This document shows positions 43,536 to 54,622 of a stretch of DNA of 64,000 bases, one piece after another. The stretch comes from Mixophyes australis (taxonomy: Eukaryota > Chordata > Amphibia > Anura > Limnodynastidae): assembly GCA_036250195.1 (NCBI GenBank), contig JAVHZZ010000002.1:279454960-279518959 (forward strand), given 5' to 3'. The notes beneath the pieces were generated by a model, which was not told the DNA's origin, did no database searches, and saw nothing but the letters and a program-made list of their open reading frames with translations. The position numbers and the translations under genes were made by a program. Positions within the stretch are counted from its first letter, which is position 1. Each line of letters begins with the position of its first letter.

Positions 43536-45941
43536 CAGGGCCTGATTAAGGGTTCCAGTCACCCCAGGCTAACACACCGGTTGCCGCCCCCCCCCCCCCC
43601 CTCCCGCGCGCGCGCCACCCGCCCCATCCAGTATCTATATTTCTATATTTATACCACAGTCTGCCAGCCCACTTCACCACTGTGTGTGTGCGTGTATATA
43701 CGTGTGTGTGTGTATATATGCACGAAATTGTAAAATATTAATTAATACATAAAAACACACAGGCCCTGAGTTCATTAAGGAAAGAAAATCCCCCAAAAAG
43801 TGTAACTTTGCACATGGGCAAAACCATGTTGCATTGGAGGGGGATGTAAATTAAAATGTGGGGACAGGTTTGTAGTTGGGGTAGGGCATGTCCTAGATCA
43901 ACTTTAAATTGCAGTGTAAACATAAAGCTAACAAGTATTCGTGTGCTACATGAAAAAACAGACAGTATTTAACTTATGTGCAAAATAATAAACTAATATG
44001 TACCCCTTGCATTGTAACATGGTTTTGTCCAGGTGAAAACTTACATATTTTTTTTGATTACTTACATTCATGAATCAGGTCCACATTAGTTTGAAAACAC
44101 ATTAAAATGTCACTAAAGTAAAAATCCACATTCAAAGTTAGACAGATTGCGCTGTTCTCTCTTACCTGATCTTGCAGTGCAGACTACCTCTTGCTTGTTC
44201 TTGAAGCGTTGTTGTCAGTTGGCTTCTGGAACATTGGGGTCCTGTATTGAAAATGTGCAAAAATGCAAAATGTTAACAAACCCTGAATGATTCAAACACA
44301 ACACTCCATTATGACCAAATAAAACAACCCCTACTACAGGCATATATAGATAATAAAAGATTTGAAAATTATTTATAATAATATACTAACATCTACCAAC
44401 CCCTGACAGTCAGTTAATTAACCCCCAGCCCTTAGCCAACTTATAATTTTTATGACCCATGCAGCTTATTTCCCCCCCCCCAAGTCATGATCTCACCTCT
44501 GGCCCCCATATAGAGAAAAATATTTATCCCCCTGCAGCTTACCCCCCCCTGCGTCATGATATGTGCCACTGCCCCCCCCATAGAGAATAATAAGTAAAGC
44601 CACTCAGCCTATTATCCCACCCCCAGTCATGATCTGTGCCACTGCCCCCCCATTAATTAATTATTTCTGCCTGAAAACGCCAGGTTCTCCCCACATACTG
44701 TGTCTGAAAATGCCAGGTTCTCCCCCCCATATTGTGCCTGAAAATGCCAGGTTCTCCCCCCCATATTGTGCCTGAAAATGCCAGGTTCTCCCCCCCCCCA
44801 TATTGTGCCTGAAAATACCAGGTTCTTCCCCCCTCTCCCATATTGTGCCTGAAAATGCCAGGTTCTCCCCCCCCCCATATTGTGCCTGAAAATACCATGG
44901 TTCTCCCCCCGTATTGTGCCTGAAAATGCCAGGTTCTCCCCCCCATATTGTGCCTGAAAATGCCAGGTTCTCCCCCCCCCATATTGTGCCTGAAAATGCC
45001 AGGTTCTCCCCATCCCCCCATATTGTGCCCGAAAATGCCAGGTTCTCCCCCCCCCCATATTGTGCCTGAAAATGCCATGGTTCTCCCCCCCATATTGTGC
45101 CTGAAAATGCCATGGTTCTCCCCCCCATATTGTGCCTGAAAATGCCAGGTTCCCCCCCCCCCCCCATATTGTGCCTGAAAATGCCAGGTTCTCCTCCCCC
45201 CCCCATTATTGTGCCTGAAAACACTCCCCCTCCCCATATTGTGCCTGAAAACGCCCGCCCCCCATATTGTGCCTGAAAATGCTCTCCCCCCGTTTTTAGT
45301 GCTCCCTGTTTTTAGTGCTCCCAGTTTTTAGTGTTCCCGGTTTTTAGTGCTTCCTGTTTTTAGTGTTCCCAGTTTTTAGTGCTCCCAGTTTTTAGTGTTC
45401 CCAGTTTTTAGTGCTCCCTGTTTTTAGTGCTCCCTGTTTTTAGTGTTCCCAGTTTTTAGTGCTCCCTGTTTTTAGTGCTCCCTGTTTTTAGTGCTCCCAG
45501 TTTTTAGTGCTCACTCATAGTTTTACTTACCTGCCGCTGCCTGTGAACTCCTCTTCTGGTCTTCTCCGGCGTCCGTCTGGTTTTGCGCGGTCTGTCTGAT
45601 CAGTGTGGTCTCGTGAGATGTTAACATCTCACGTGCCCCACTGAACAGCGCACATCGCCCACATTGACGGCAGCTGACAGCTTGTGATTAGCTGTCATCT
45701 GCCGTCTTCTGCCTACACTAGCTGTGCCTGTGTATGGAGTCATAGATGGACTCCATACACACGGGCGGACCCTATAAGGTAAGAATTTCGGGGGGGGGGC
45801 GGGGCTTGGCGGGCGGGGGGGAGTTGTTTGAATCAGGCAAAAAAAAAGAAAATTGTTTTTCTTCCCCAGCGCTGCTGCACCCCCCCATGACCCAGCGCCC
45901 CAGGCTGCAGCCTGGTCAGCCTATTGGCTGATCAGGCCCTG
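43536..45941. mobile_element. Non-autonomous hAT element N2
   Basis: Left end CAGGGCCTGATTAAGGG; right end, inverted, CAGGGCCTGATCAGCC; flanked by the perfect 8-bp duplication AGTATACC (43528-43535, 45942-45949). It is 2.4 kb with no transposase. The interior contains two adjacent minisatellites (44680-45515) and, on the minus strand, a splice-donor-like CAGGTAAGTAA (45523-45533) at the edge of the array. The end of element N4 (58699) begins with the same CAGGGCCTGATT. Confidence 0.93.
44680..45515. repeat. Two minisatellites inside N2
   Basis: From 44680 to about 45290 a ~38-bp unit (CATATTGTGCCTGAAAATGC plus CAGGTTCTCCCCCC) repeats about 15 times with variable C-runs. From 45290 to 45515 a ~16-bp unit (TTTTTAGTGCTCCCTG or TTTTTAGTGTTCCCAG) repeats about 14 times. 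Long open frames across it come from the periodicity and are not genes. Confidence 0.94.
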
Positions 45942-45949
45942 AGTATACC

Positions 45950-46758
45950 CTTGCACAAAGTGAATTCTGGACCCAGAGGCGGAACTAGCGAGCTGTGCAC
46001 CCAAGTGCAGAGAAGTGGGGAGAAGGAAACCTGGGGCCCACAGCTCACTAGTTCCCCGTGCAGCAGGCCCCATTATCTCCATAAAAATAAGAAATAATCA
46101 TAAATCCACAATATTAAAAGGCCTTTACTTTAAAAATGTTCTGCTTTATAGTGTGCTTGAATCCTTCTTTTCTTTTCTTTTCTATGGCATTTCAGTGGTT
46201 AAAAATTAATCCTCATGGACTGTAAAAAAAGTAAAAAATAATTGATTTTTCCCATCCAGTTGCTTAAAGGGAAAATAAATACATTTATTAATACAACATT
46301 AGTTAAAGAGTTTCAATACTGAAACCTCTAGGCATAGTAAGTCAGACTGAAGTTTTTTACTATTTGAACAATGGGATCAAAACACACATATACATAAGTA
46401 ATTACATTGTTTATACAATGTTCCAAAAAAAAGTCAATTATAATATGCAGTAAGCTCAGTATTTTGGTCCCTCAGGTAATGTTGACATCTGGATCTTTGG
46501 TTAATTAATCACAGGTAAATTTTAAATAGAAATATTACAATTAGTGAAGTCATATTTAGTCTTAAATGAATAAATATTTAACAACAGATATGATTGTATT
46601 ATAGTGAAATACAATAAACTGATGATTAAAGATACAATTATATTGATTCATTAAAAAATGTCACTTAAACAATGGCACATGACTTGCAGAAGCAACATGA
46701 GTGACTGGCCCATGGGACTGTCTGAAAATAACCAATGAAAAGTGGCTTCTATCTGATT
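45950..46758. other. AT-rich spacer with a possible hAT remnant
   Basis: CAGAGGCGGAACTAGCGAGC at 45976 resembles a non-autonomous hAT end, and CCCACAGCTCACTAGTTCC at 46036 is nearly its inverse, so 45976-46060 may be a small remnant. No genes are seen. Confidence 0.4.
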
Positions 46759-46766
46759 GGCTAGAG

Positions 46767-47871
46767 CAGGGGTGGCCACCGGTCAGAGTCTAAGAGCAAA
46801 GAGCCAACTCTACCTTTTATATATGTGTGAATTAAATATACACAGTATAAACATGCGCATACATAACGCACACACACATTGAAAATATAACATAATTTAC
46901 AATATCCCGCTAAGTGAAAAATAAGATATCCAACATTACCAAAATGTTCATAATAATAATAATAATAATAATCAACCTTGCTGCTGTGTTCAGCGGAGGA
47001 GGGTTCAAAGGGTACTTACAGTCTCTCCACAGTAGCTCACACTGCTTCTGTATTCACAATCGCTGTGGAGGAAACTGTTGAAGTGGGGATAAAAAAAGAC
47101 ATAAATAGCCAAAGTACCCCTCTTCTCCCCTCAATACATCTCTTCACATTCATAACAGATCTCACCACCTGCCCCTTACATACACATGAGCCTCTCCACA
47201 TGCCATGAGATCTACTCACATTCCCACACATTTCAATCAACCTCCCCACATGCCCCATACATGCCACTCAGCCGCCCCATATGCCCCATACAGGCCACTC
47301 AGCCTCCCCACATGCCTCTCAGCCTGCCTGCATGCCCCATACATGCCACTCAGCCTCCCCACATGCCCCATAGAGGCCACTCAGCCTCCCCACATGCCCC
47401 ATACATGCCACTCAGCCTCCCCACATGCCCCATACATGCCACTCAGCCTCCCCAAATGCCCCATACAAGCCATTCAGCCTCCCCACATGCCACTCAGCCT
47501 CTCCACATGCTCCATATATGCCACACAGCCCACCCCCACATGCCCCATATATGCCACTCAGCCTCCCCACATGCACCATACAGGCCACTCAGCCTCCCCA
47601 CATGCCCCATACATGCCACTCAGCCTCACCACATGCACCATTCATGCCATTCAGCCCCAGACATGCCACCCAGCCCCATACATGCCGCTCAGTGTCACCA
47701 TGTGCCTCATACATGCCATTCAGCTTCTCACATGCTCCTTACTTACCTGTCACACAGATGCTGGATCCTGCGCACTCTCCTCCTCCATCCCTGATTGGAT
47801 AGCAGTGATAATGTGACCTCCATGTGTTATGCAGAGGAGGTCACATGACACGGCTGCTGTCAGTGACCCTG
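46767..47871. mobile_element. Non-autonomous hAT element N3
   Basis: Begins CAGGGGTGGCCACC and ends ...CAGTGACCCTG, flanked by GGCTAGAG (46759-46766) and GGCTACAG (47872-47879), an 8-bp duplication with one mismatch. The interior has a CT-rich minisatellite (47225-47735) and, on the minus strand, an AGGTAAGTAAGG donor-like motif (47739-47748) directly at the array edge. A GTGACCTCC/GGAGGTCAC dyad lies at 47814-47844. Confidence 0.8.
47225..47735. repeat. ~31-bp minisatellite inside N3
   Basis: The unit GCCACTCAGCCTCCCCACAT plus GCCCCATACAT repeats about 16 times with point changes and some short units. Because the unit is not a multiple of three, all three frames stay open for ~200 codons; these are not genes. 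Confidence 0.94.
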
Positions 47872-47879
47872 GGCTACAG

Positions 47880-48293
47880 TGTGGAAAAGCAACTTTAATT
47901 GCCTATTTGTGTACAGTGCCATGATACAATGAAGTTCATTATATCTATGAGGGTTTTTTAAACATATTAGAATACTGTTTGTTTTCATTGTAACATAATC
48001 AGCCCAACAAATACCACACAGTCTATAAGCATGAGGCTGATTTTAACAAGGGGGTTTGGACCCGTATTTTTTGCAGGTCTGATTCCCTAAAAACTTCAGC
48101 CCCATGTCAAACATGCCATGCCAGGCAGTGAATGTGTCTCATTATGACAGGGGGACTCCACTCTGGGAGTTTCCCTGTTATAGTGTGACCAGTCCAGCCT
48201 GTTATAGCCTGGTGCAACTGGTTGCAACTTTTGTAGGGAGACTCCATTCTATTTTCACCCCAGCACTATATATATATATATATATATATAATG

Positions 48294-48348
<55 letters not shown>

Positions 48349-48880
48349 GTTATATATATATATAACATTATAATATTTGATCAGAAACTCTGCTACATTT
48401 CAGTACAAATAACTAAGTGCTGCAAGTATTTTTAATATGAGCTAATTACAAGTGTGTGTGTCTGTGTAAATGTGTGTAACAGTGTATGCACGTGTTGCGG
48501 TTGATTACGCTCCTCCACGCTGTAGCGTGCTATACGCATAATTTCAGACAAAGACAATCAAGTTGTTAGACATTAATTGAAATGACCATATCAAAATTAT
48601 CTGACTTCGACAATATATATAGGTCCAGGCTTGGTTTGGACGCCATACTGCTGGCACACGTTTTGTGTGAGCTCCGAACACCGACCCTGCAAACTTGCTG
48701 CTACCCAGTGATTTTTTTGGACTCTCCAGCTCCTGCTCGTCCCTGTTACTCCTTGGAAGGGAGAAAGGATCCTCGGATGTCAGTGAAGTCCTGGTACTCC
48801 ACATCACATTGTGTGACTGTATCTGACTGCCCCACCGCCTAGCCTACATTCTGGCCTCAGAGTTTATCCGTTGGCTGAGA
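47880..48880. other. Unassigned, includes a (TA)n microsatellite
   Basis: A long TA dinucleotide run (48267-48366) is interrupted by AATGTTA words that can pair with each other. 48582-48842 has an open frame with no recognisable similarity and a TATA-like ATATATATAGG at 48613, possibly a repeat leader. The L1 begins after this. Confidence 0.45.
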
Positions 48881-48889
48881 TGCCCATCC

Positions 48890-49699
48890 CAGCATGCACT
48901 CTCACTCACAGACAAATGGACACTTCAACACACTGGCACTATCAACATCCTTCCCATAACATGGTCTGACCATGCTCCGATAGAGTGGTCAACAGACAAC
49001 TCACTAGAGTTCCTCCGAGACATTGGCAGATGCCTGCCTACTTACTTACCTCATTGGAACCCAAGGTCGCCCTTTTGGAAGCATTGTCACAATATATGCA
49101 AACTAATAACCCGGATGATACCTCCCTTTCAACCCATTGCTGTGCTTTGAAGGCTGTCCTTCGAGGATCGGCTATTCAAATAGGTGTCAACTTAAAAAAA
49201 CAATATCTATTTTTCCATGGAACCCTTGAGTCCAAACTGTCTACTCTGGAGTTCCAAAATTAAACCCGCCCCTACAAGCCCTTCAAAGAGAAATAATTGA
49301 CATGAGGAAACAGCTTAACACCTCATATCCAGTATGAAATCATCCCTGGCTAAATTAAGGCAGAAAATCTACACAATGGGGAATAGAGCCAGTCGGCTCC
49401 TGGCTCGAAAACGTAGGGGTAAGCAAGCTAGGAAACTCATAAAAGCCCTTCATGATTAATAGGTAATAAGATATATAACCCTGCTGCCATAGCCAATCAC
49501 TTTGCTATATACTACGCTAAGCTTTACAACTTACAGAATGATAGTGACACTATAAAACCAACAGAAGCTTCCATATCTGCATTTTTTCATCATCTGAATC
49601 TTACCTCATTGGATGCAGATATTCTGGAGCTGCTTAACCTCTCTTGGTTCCAGTGAGAGGCTGAAGATGTTATTAAATGCCTTCCAAAAGATAAGGCTC
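48890..49699 (+). pseudogene. L1 ORF2: end of endonuclease and linker
   Basis: Decayed frames include INILPITWSDHAPIEW (48945-48995), with the SDHAP motif that carries the catalytic His of AP-type LINE endonucleases. Further blocks follow up to DVIKCLPKDKA just before the gypsy insertion. Several stops and shifts are present. Confidence 0.75.
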
Positions 49700-50451
49700 T
49701 GTCAGACGCCGGGTGCTCGCGGTCTCCAGACCGAGACCCGGTTCACTTACCTCTCATCTGCGCCCGTCCGACTCCAGCTGACGGCCGCCATCTTGGTTGC
49801 GGGTCTGCGCATACCTTCCCTGGCTTCCTATTGGATGAGGGTTTTTCCCTCCACTATTTAAAGCAGCCTCCTCCTCTCCTCTGAGCCTGTTCTTAGGTTC
49901 AGTTTGGGTGATTGTGTGGACATCTCTTTTGTTCCAGCACGCTGCAAACCGCTATCCCAGCGGTCATCTCTGCAACCGCAGATCACCTCAGCTCACGCTG
50001 CAAACCGCTATCCCAGCAGTCATCTCTGCAACCGCAGATCACCTCAGCTCACACTGCAAACCGCTATCCCAGCGGTCATCTCTGCAAACCGCAGATCACC
50101 TCAGCATGCTGCAAACCGCTATCCCAGCGGTCATCTCTGCAAACCGCAGATCACCTCAGCACGCTGCAAACCGATATCCCAGCGGTCATCTCTGCAACCG
50201 CAGATCATCTCAGCTCACGCTGCTCCCTGCTATTCCAGCAGTCATCTTTGCAATCCGCAATACCTAACTCGCTGAACTCTGTGGGTCTCGCCCCACTCCC
50301 AGAGGACCGCGACCTGCGTAGCGGCCGCCGCAAAGTCCATACCACCTTGCGGGGGTTCTTGGTGAAGGCCAGCCGCCGCATTAGACTCCGCGCCTCTGGT
50401 GAGTGTTAGTATTGGCAGGCCAGAGGTCTAGTATCCCAGCGCACCGTGACA
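49700..50451 (+). repeat. 5' LTR of the chromovirus
   Basis: 752 bp. Contains a TATA-like TATTTAAA (49855-49862), a predicted RNA start around 49887, and six ~57-bp units (from 49940) each containing, or derived from, the hairpin ACCGCTATCCCAGCGGT. It is 151 bp longer than the 3' LTR. Confidence 0.93.
49855..49895 (+). promoter_or_regulatory. Core promoter and predicted RNA 5' end
   Basis: TATTTAAA (49855-49862) is followed 24 bases later by CTGTTCTTA (49887-49895). That spacing fits a TATA-directed start site, and CTGTTCTTA is the exact reverse complement of TAAGAACAG at 50453-50461. Confidence 0.6.
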
Positions 50452-50452
50452 G

Positions 50453-50461
50453 TAAGAACAG
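50453..50461 (+). promoter_or_regulatory. Primer-binding site for self-priming
   Basis: TAAGAACAG begins one base after the 5' LTR. It has no tRNA-type TGG start but is complementary over nine bases to the predicted RNA 5' end (49887-49895). Tf1/sushi elements are known to prime minus-strand synthesis from their own folded RNA 5' end. Confidence 0.65.
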
Positions 50462-50464
50462 TCC

Positions 50465-51390
50465 ATGTCTGATCCCCCCACGGAACCCTCAGCAAGGGAC
50501 TTGCTCCAGCATCTGGTCTCCCGTGTAGAACAGCAGGATGAGATACAACGACAATTATTACAGTGCTTCCAAGCCTTGAGCATTGGGTGGATTCTCTGCA
50601 AATCGCTGTTCCTTCTGGCGTAGGAGATCCTCCTGTTGCCGCTCAACCCGCCGAGCATCCTTCTGCATCTGCTCCATCTGCTCTTCGTTTGCCTACTCCC
50701 GCTAAATTTGAGGGAGATCCAAAGTCCTGTCGGGGCTTCCTCAATCAATGTTCCATTCATTTTGAGCTGCATCCCCAAAATTTTCCCACTCATCGCTCTA
50801 AGGTGGCCTATATTTTATCCCTGCTCTCTGGACAAGCCCTGGCTTGGGCCTCCCCCCTATGGGAGAGAGACGATCTAGATAGTGCCGCCTTCATCGCGGC
50901 TTTCCGAAAAATATTTGATGAACCCGGTCGGGTTTCCTCAGCGGCTTCCAGTATCCTCCGGCTCCGGCAGGGGACTCCTTTGGTAGCCCAATATGTAATC
51001 CAGTTCTGTACGTTATCATCAGAACTTCAATGGAATAATGATGCCCTGGTGGCCACCTTCTGGCAGGGTCTTTCCGACAGAGTCAAAGACGTTCTGGCTT
51101 CTCAAGAGCTGCCTCCCACCTTGGACGCACTAATTTCCCTCTGCAACCGGGTTGATCTGAGGTTCCGGGAGAGGTCTTCCGAGAAGGAGGCTTCCTTCCG
51201 CTCCTCCACCAAGATGGCTCCTCGGTTCCAACGCCCTCTATCTCCCGTGGAGCCCATGGAATTGGGACGTTCCCGCCTAACTCCGGAGGAACGAGAGCGC
51301 AGACTGAAGAATAAGTTATGCATCTACTGTGCTGACCCGGGTCATTTGCTGAATTCTTGTCCCAAGAGGCCGGGAAACGCAAAGCCCTAA
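50465..51390 (+). pseudogene. gag (one frameshift), with CCHC zinc knuckle
   Basis: Structural protein of the retrotransposon particle. ATG 50465 starts MSDPPTEPSARDLLQHLVSR. A single-base shift between about 50560 and 50600 leads to the frame that runs to 51390. Capsid-like blocks include FLNQCSIHFELHPQNFPTHR, KVAYILSLLSGQALAWASPL and FRKIFDEPG, as in sushi-type gag. A nucleocapsid knuckle CIYCADPGHLLNSC (CX2CX4HX4C) lies near the C-terminus. The following pol frame overlaps gag by about 30 bases in the -1 frame, which suggests that gag-pol was made by frameshifting. Confidence 0.9.
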
Positions 51391-53411
51391 CCTGCTCCGG
51401 GGAGGTCAGGCTAGGGTCCTCCGAATCCTCTCCTATCTGTTCTGGCTTTAAGACCTGCTCTTTTCCCGTATCCATCCTGACTTCGGGGGGTTCATTTACC
51501 ACTACTGCATTACTGGATTCCGGAGCCGCGGGTAATTTCGTTTCTCAGTCCCTAGTTACTCAGTGGGCTTTACCCATTTTTCCTCTGGAGAGGGCCATTG
51601 TTGTTACAGCCATCGATGGTTCACGAATACCCAAGGGGACCATTACTGAACACACTCCTCTGCTCAGCTTTCAAGTAGGAGCTTTACACCTGGAACAAAT
51701 CTCCTTCTTGGTCCTACCTGTTGCTACCAGTCCGCTCATCCTGGGCCTACCCTGGCTCTAACTCCATTCCCCGCAAATAGATTGGCGCTCACCTCAAGTT
51801 CTCTCCTGGGGCTCTGCATGTCATTAGAAGTGTCTTCCCTGTATTCTTCCTGTTAAAGTGGTTACCCCCCTTCCACACGGTCTTCCCCCTCAGTATGCTG
51901 CTTACGCTGATGTGTTTGACAAGGCTCGCTCTGAACACCTTCCTCCGCATCGACCTTGGGATTGTCCAGTGGTTCTACAACCCGGTAAAATTCCGCCCAA
52001 GGGTCGGGTATACCCACTTTCTCTGCCCGAGACCCAGGCCATGTCTGATTACGTCAGAGAGAACCTCCACCGCGGATTCATCAGGGCCTCTACCGCTCCG
52101 GCCGGAGCAGGCTTTTTCTTTGTCAAGAAGAAGGACGGTACTTTACGACCATGTATCGACTACCGAGGCCTCAACGCCATTACTATTAAAAACTGCTATC
52201 CAATACCTCTGATCACAGAACTCTTTGATCGCATCAAAGGAGCCCAGATTTTTTCCAAGTTAGATCTCCGCGGTACTTACAACCTCATTAGGATAAAGGC
52301 AGGAGATGAATGGAAGACGGCGTTTAACACATGGGACGGTCATTATGAATATCTCGTTATGCCATTTGGATTGTGTAACGCCCCGGCCGTCTTCCATAGT
52401 TTTGTGAACGAAATCTTCAGAGATTTCCTCTATGTATGTGTGGTCATCTATCTAGATGACATCTTGATATTCTCCTAAGATCTCCCCTCGCACCGACGAC
52501 ACGTGGCTGAAGTACTTCTCAGACTCAGACGGAATCAACTATTCTGCAAATTAGAGAAGTGTTCCTTTGAACTCCCACAAATTCCCTTCTTGGGCTATCT
52601 GGTGTCTGGATCCGGACTCAAGATGGATCCTGAGAAAGTACGAGCTGTATTACAATGGCCACTTCCCACAAGCCTTAAAGCTATCCAGCGCTTTGTGGGC
52701 TTCGCCAATTATTATCGGCGCTTCATTCAAGGGTTCTCCACCATAGTTGCGCCCATAACTGCTCTCACCCGCAAGGGCGTCAATACCAAACTCTGGCCTC
52801 CCGAGGCTTTACGGGCATTTCAACTTTTAAAGGATTCTTTCTCCTCTGCTCCGGTGCTCCAGCAACCCGACACATCTCGCCCTTTCTTTCTCGAGGTCGA
52901 TGCCGCTAATATCGGTATAGGAGCCATCTTGTCTCAGAAATCAATACAGAACAAACTTCATCCCTGTGCCTTTTATTCCAGGAGTCTTCTGCCAGCTGAG
53001 AGGAACTATACCATCGGAGATAAAGAGCTATTGGCCATCAAGGTGGCTTTGGAGGAATGGCGATATCTCCTGGAGGGAGCCCTGTATCCAATTACTATCT
53101 TCTCCGACCACAAAAACTTGTCGTATCTGCATTCTGCTCAGTGTATGAATTCTCGGCAGGCCCGTTGGTCTTTGTTCTTCTCTCACTTCGAGCTCATTAT
53201 CACCTTTAAACCTGCCGCTATGAACAAGAAAGCTGACGCCTTATCCCGGGCCTTCACTTCCATCTCAGACTCGGAAGGGCCCGTGAAACATCCTCTCCTG
53301 GACCCCAAATGTGGGCAAGACTTTTGTGGCTCCCTCTCTCCGGAAGAGGATCCTATCCTGGCACCACGCGTCTCATTTTGCTGGACATGTGGGAGCACGA
53401 AAGACCCTTGA
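51391..53411 (+). pseudogene. pol: protease, reverse transcriptase, RNase H (three stops)
   Basis: One frame carries the protease active site LLDSGAAGNFVS (~51510) and LILGLPWL. Stops lie at 51759 (TAA) and near 51823 (TAG). The RT includes [20 protein letters not shown] (~52108), [15 protein letters not shown] (~52340) and the catalytic [11 protein letters not shown] (~52443), followed by a TAA at 52476. It continues in the same frame with KCSFELPQIPFLGYLVSG, FANYYRRFIQGFS and RNase H blocks FLEVDAANIGIGAILSQ, NYTIGDKELLAIKVALEEWR and SDHKNL. The frame is lost between ~53290 and 53411. All domains keep their key residues, so inactivation is by a few point events. Confidence 0.93.
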
Positions 53412-54168
53412 GATCATATCGAGGAACTACTGGTGGCCCACTATTCGAAATGATGTAAAGGACTTTGTGGCTGCCTACAGTACTTGCGCTCAATCTAAGC
53501 CCTCCCATCAGGCGCCGGAGGGTCCTCTCCAGCCACTACCTATTCCTTCTCGGCCTTGGTCCCACATTAGCATGGATTTTATTACGGATCTCCCTCCCAG
53601 CAAGAAATTTAATACCATCTGGGTCATTGTAGATAGGTTTTCTAAGATGGCTCATTTCGTTCCTCTGGTGGGTCTGCCTTCCTCTCCTATCCTAGCTAAC
53701 CATTTTATTAAGGAGATTTTTCGACTTCATGGATGTCCCTCTGAGATTGTGTCTGATAGAGGAGTGCAGTTCGTCTCCAAGTTCTAGCAAGCTCTATGTA
53801 AAGTCTTGGGAATCCGCTTATGCCTGTCATCCTCCTACCATCCTCAATCTAACGGACAAACCGAGAGGGTTAATCAGGATCTCGAGACCTTTTTGAGAAT
53901 CTTTTCTTCAGCTAACCAGGATGACTGGGTGGATCTCCTACCTTGGGCGGAATTCACCCATAATAATGCATACCATGAGTCCACTTCCACCGTATTTGGA
54001 CTCCATCCACTCCTTCCAGTACTCTCCTCCCTCCCTCCCACCCAGGTCCCTGCTGTAGATTATGTACGCCAAAGATTCTCTTCCAACTGGACTCCCTCAA
54101 GAAAACGTCTTCCAGGTACAAGTTTTTTGCTGACAAGAAGAGGCAGGCCGTCCCTGTTTTCAAGATAG
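53311..54168 (+). pseudogene. pol: integrase zinc and catalytic domains
   Basis: In a new frame relative to RNase H. The HHCC zinc region shows HHASHFAGHVGARKTL, then NYWWPTIRNDVKDFV and CAQSKPSH. The DDE core shows ISMDFITDLPPSKKFNTIWV with IVDRFSKMAHFVPL, then VSDRGVQFVSKF. A TAG at 53785 stands where Trp is usual. SSYHPQSNGQTERVNQDLE contains the catalytic Glu. A shift near 54100-54168 ends the frame. Confidence 0.92.
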
Positions 54169-54218
54169 GGGATCGAGTCTGGCTTTCTACGAAGAACATT
54201 CGCCTCAGGATTCCTTGC

Positions 54219-54590
54219 ATGAAGTTCGCACCCCGTTACATTGGCCCGTATAAAATCCTACAAATCCTAAATCCAGTCTGCTTTAAGTTACAGTTACCCA
54301 AAAATCTCCGTATTTCCAACTCCTTTCATGCCTCTCTGTTGAAACCTTTTATTATCAACCGCTTCTCCGCTCCCTCTCCTACGTCTTCAACCATCCAACT
54401 CCAACAGGATGAAGACTTCGAGATAACTCATATTTTGGACTCTAAGATTTCCAAAGGTGGCATCTGATATCTGGTCCATTGGAGAGGGTTTGGACCCGAA
54501 GAGCGCTCTTGGATCCGCGCTGCCGACATCAACGCTCCGATTCTCCTGAAGAGATTTCATTCCAAGTTTCCCGGTAAACCTGGTCCTAAG
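54219..54590 (+). pseudogene. pol C-terminus: integrase tail and chromodomain, one stop
   Basis: The GPY/F-like block APRYIGPYKILQILNPVCFK is followed by LRISNSFHASLLKPF. The chromodomain begins FEITHILDSKISKGGI. A TGA at 54465-54467 interrupts it, after which YLVHWRGFGPEERSWI and RAADINAP continue in frame. Chromodomains in this position steer integration toward particular chromatin and define chromoviruses. Confidence 0.9.
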
Positions 54591-54622
54591 TGTCTGGCGT
54601 CCACCCTTAAAAGGGGGGGTAC

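Noticed and set aside
44653..45237. Long glycine/tryptophan-rich open frames in the N2 minisatellite
   Set aside because: All frames are open because of the short G/C-rich period; they contain no domain and vary with homopolymer length.
47186..47816. Three overlapping ~125-200-codon frames rich in His, Pro and Ser
   Set aside because: Produced by a 31-bp minisatellite lacking stop codons in any frame; not genes.
49904..50409. Three overlapping frames in the chromovirus 5' LTR
   Set aside because: The 57-bp repeat (19 codons) keeps frames open; the region is an LTR leader.
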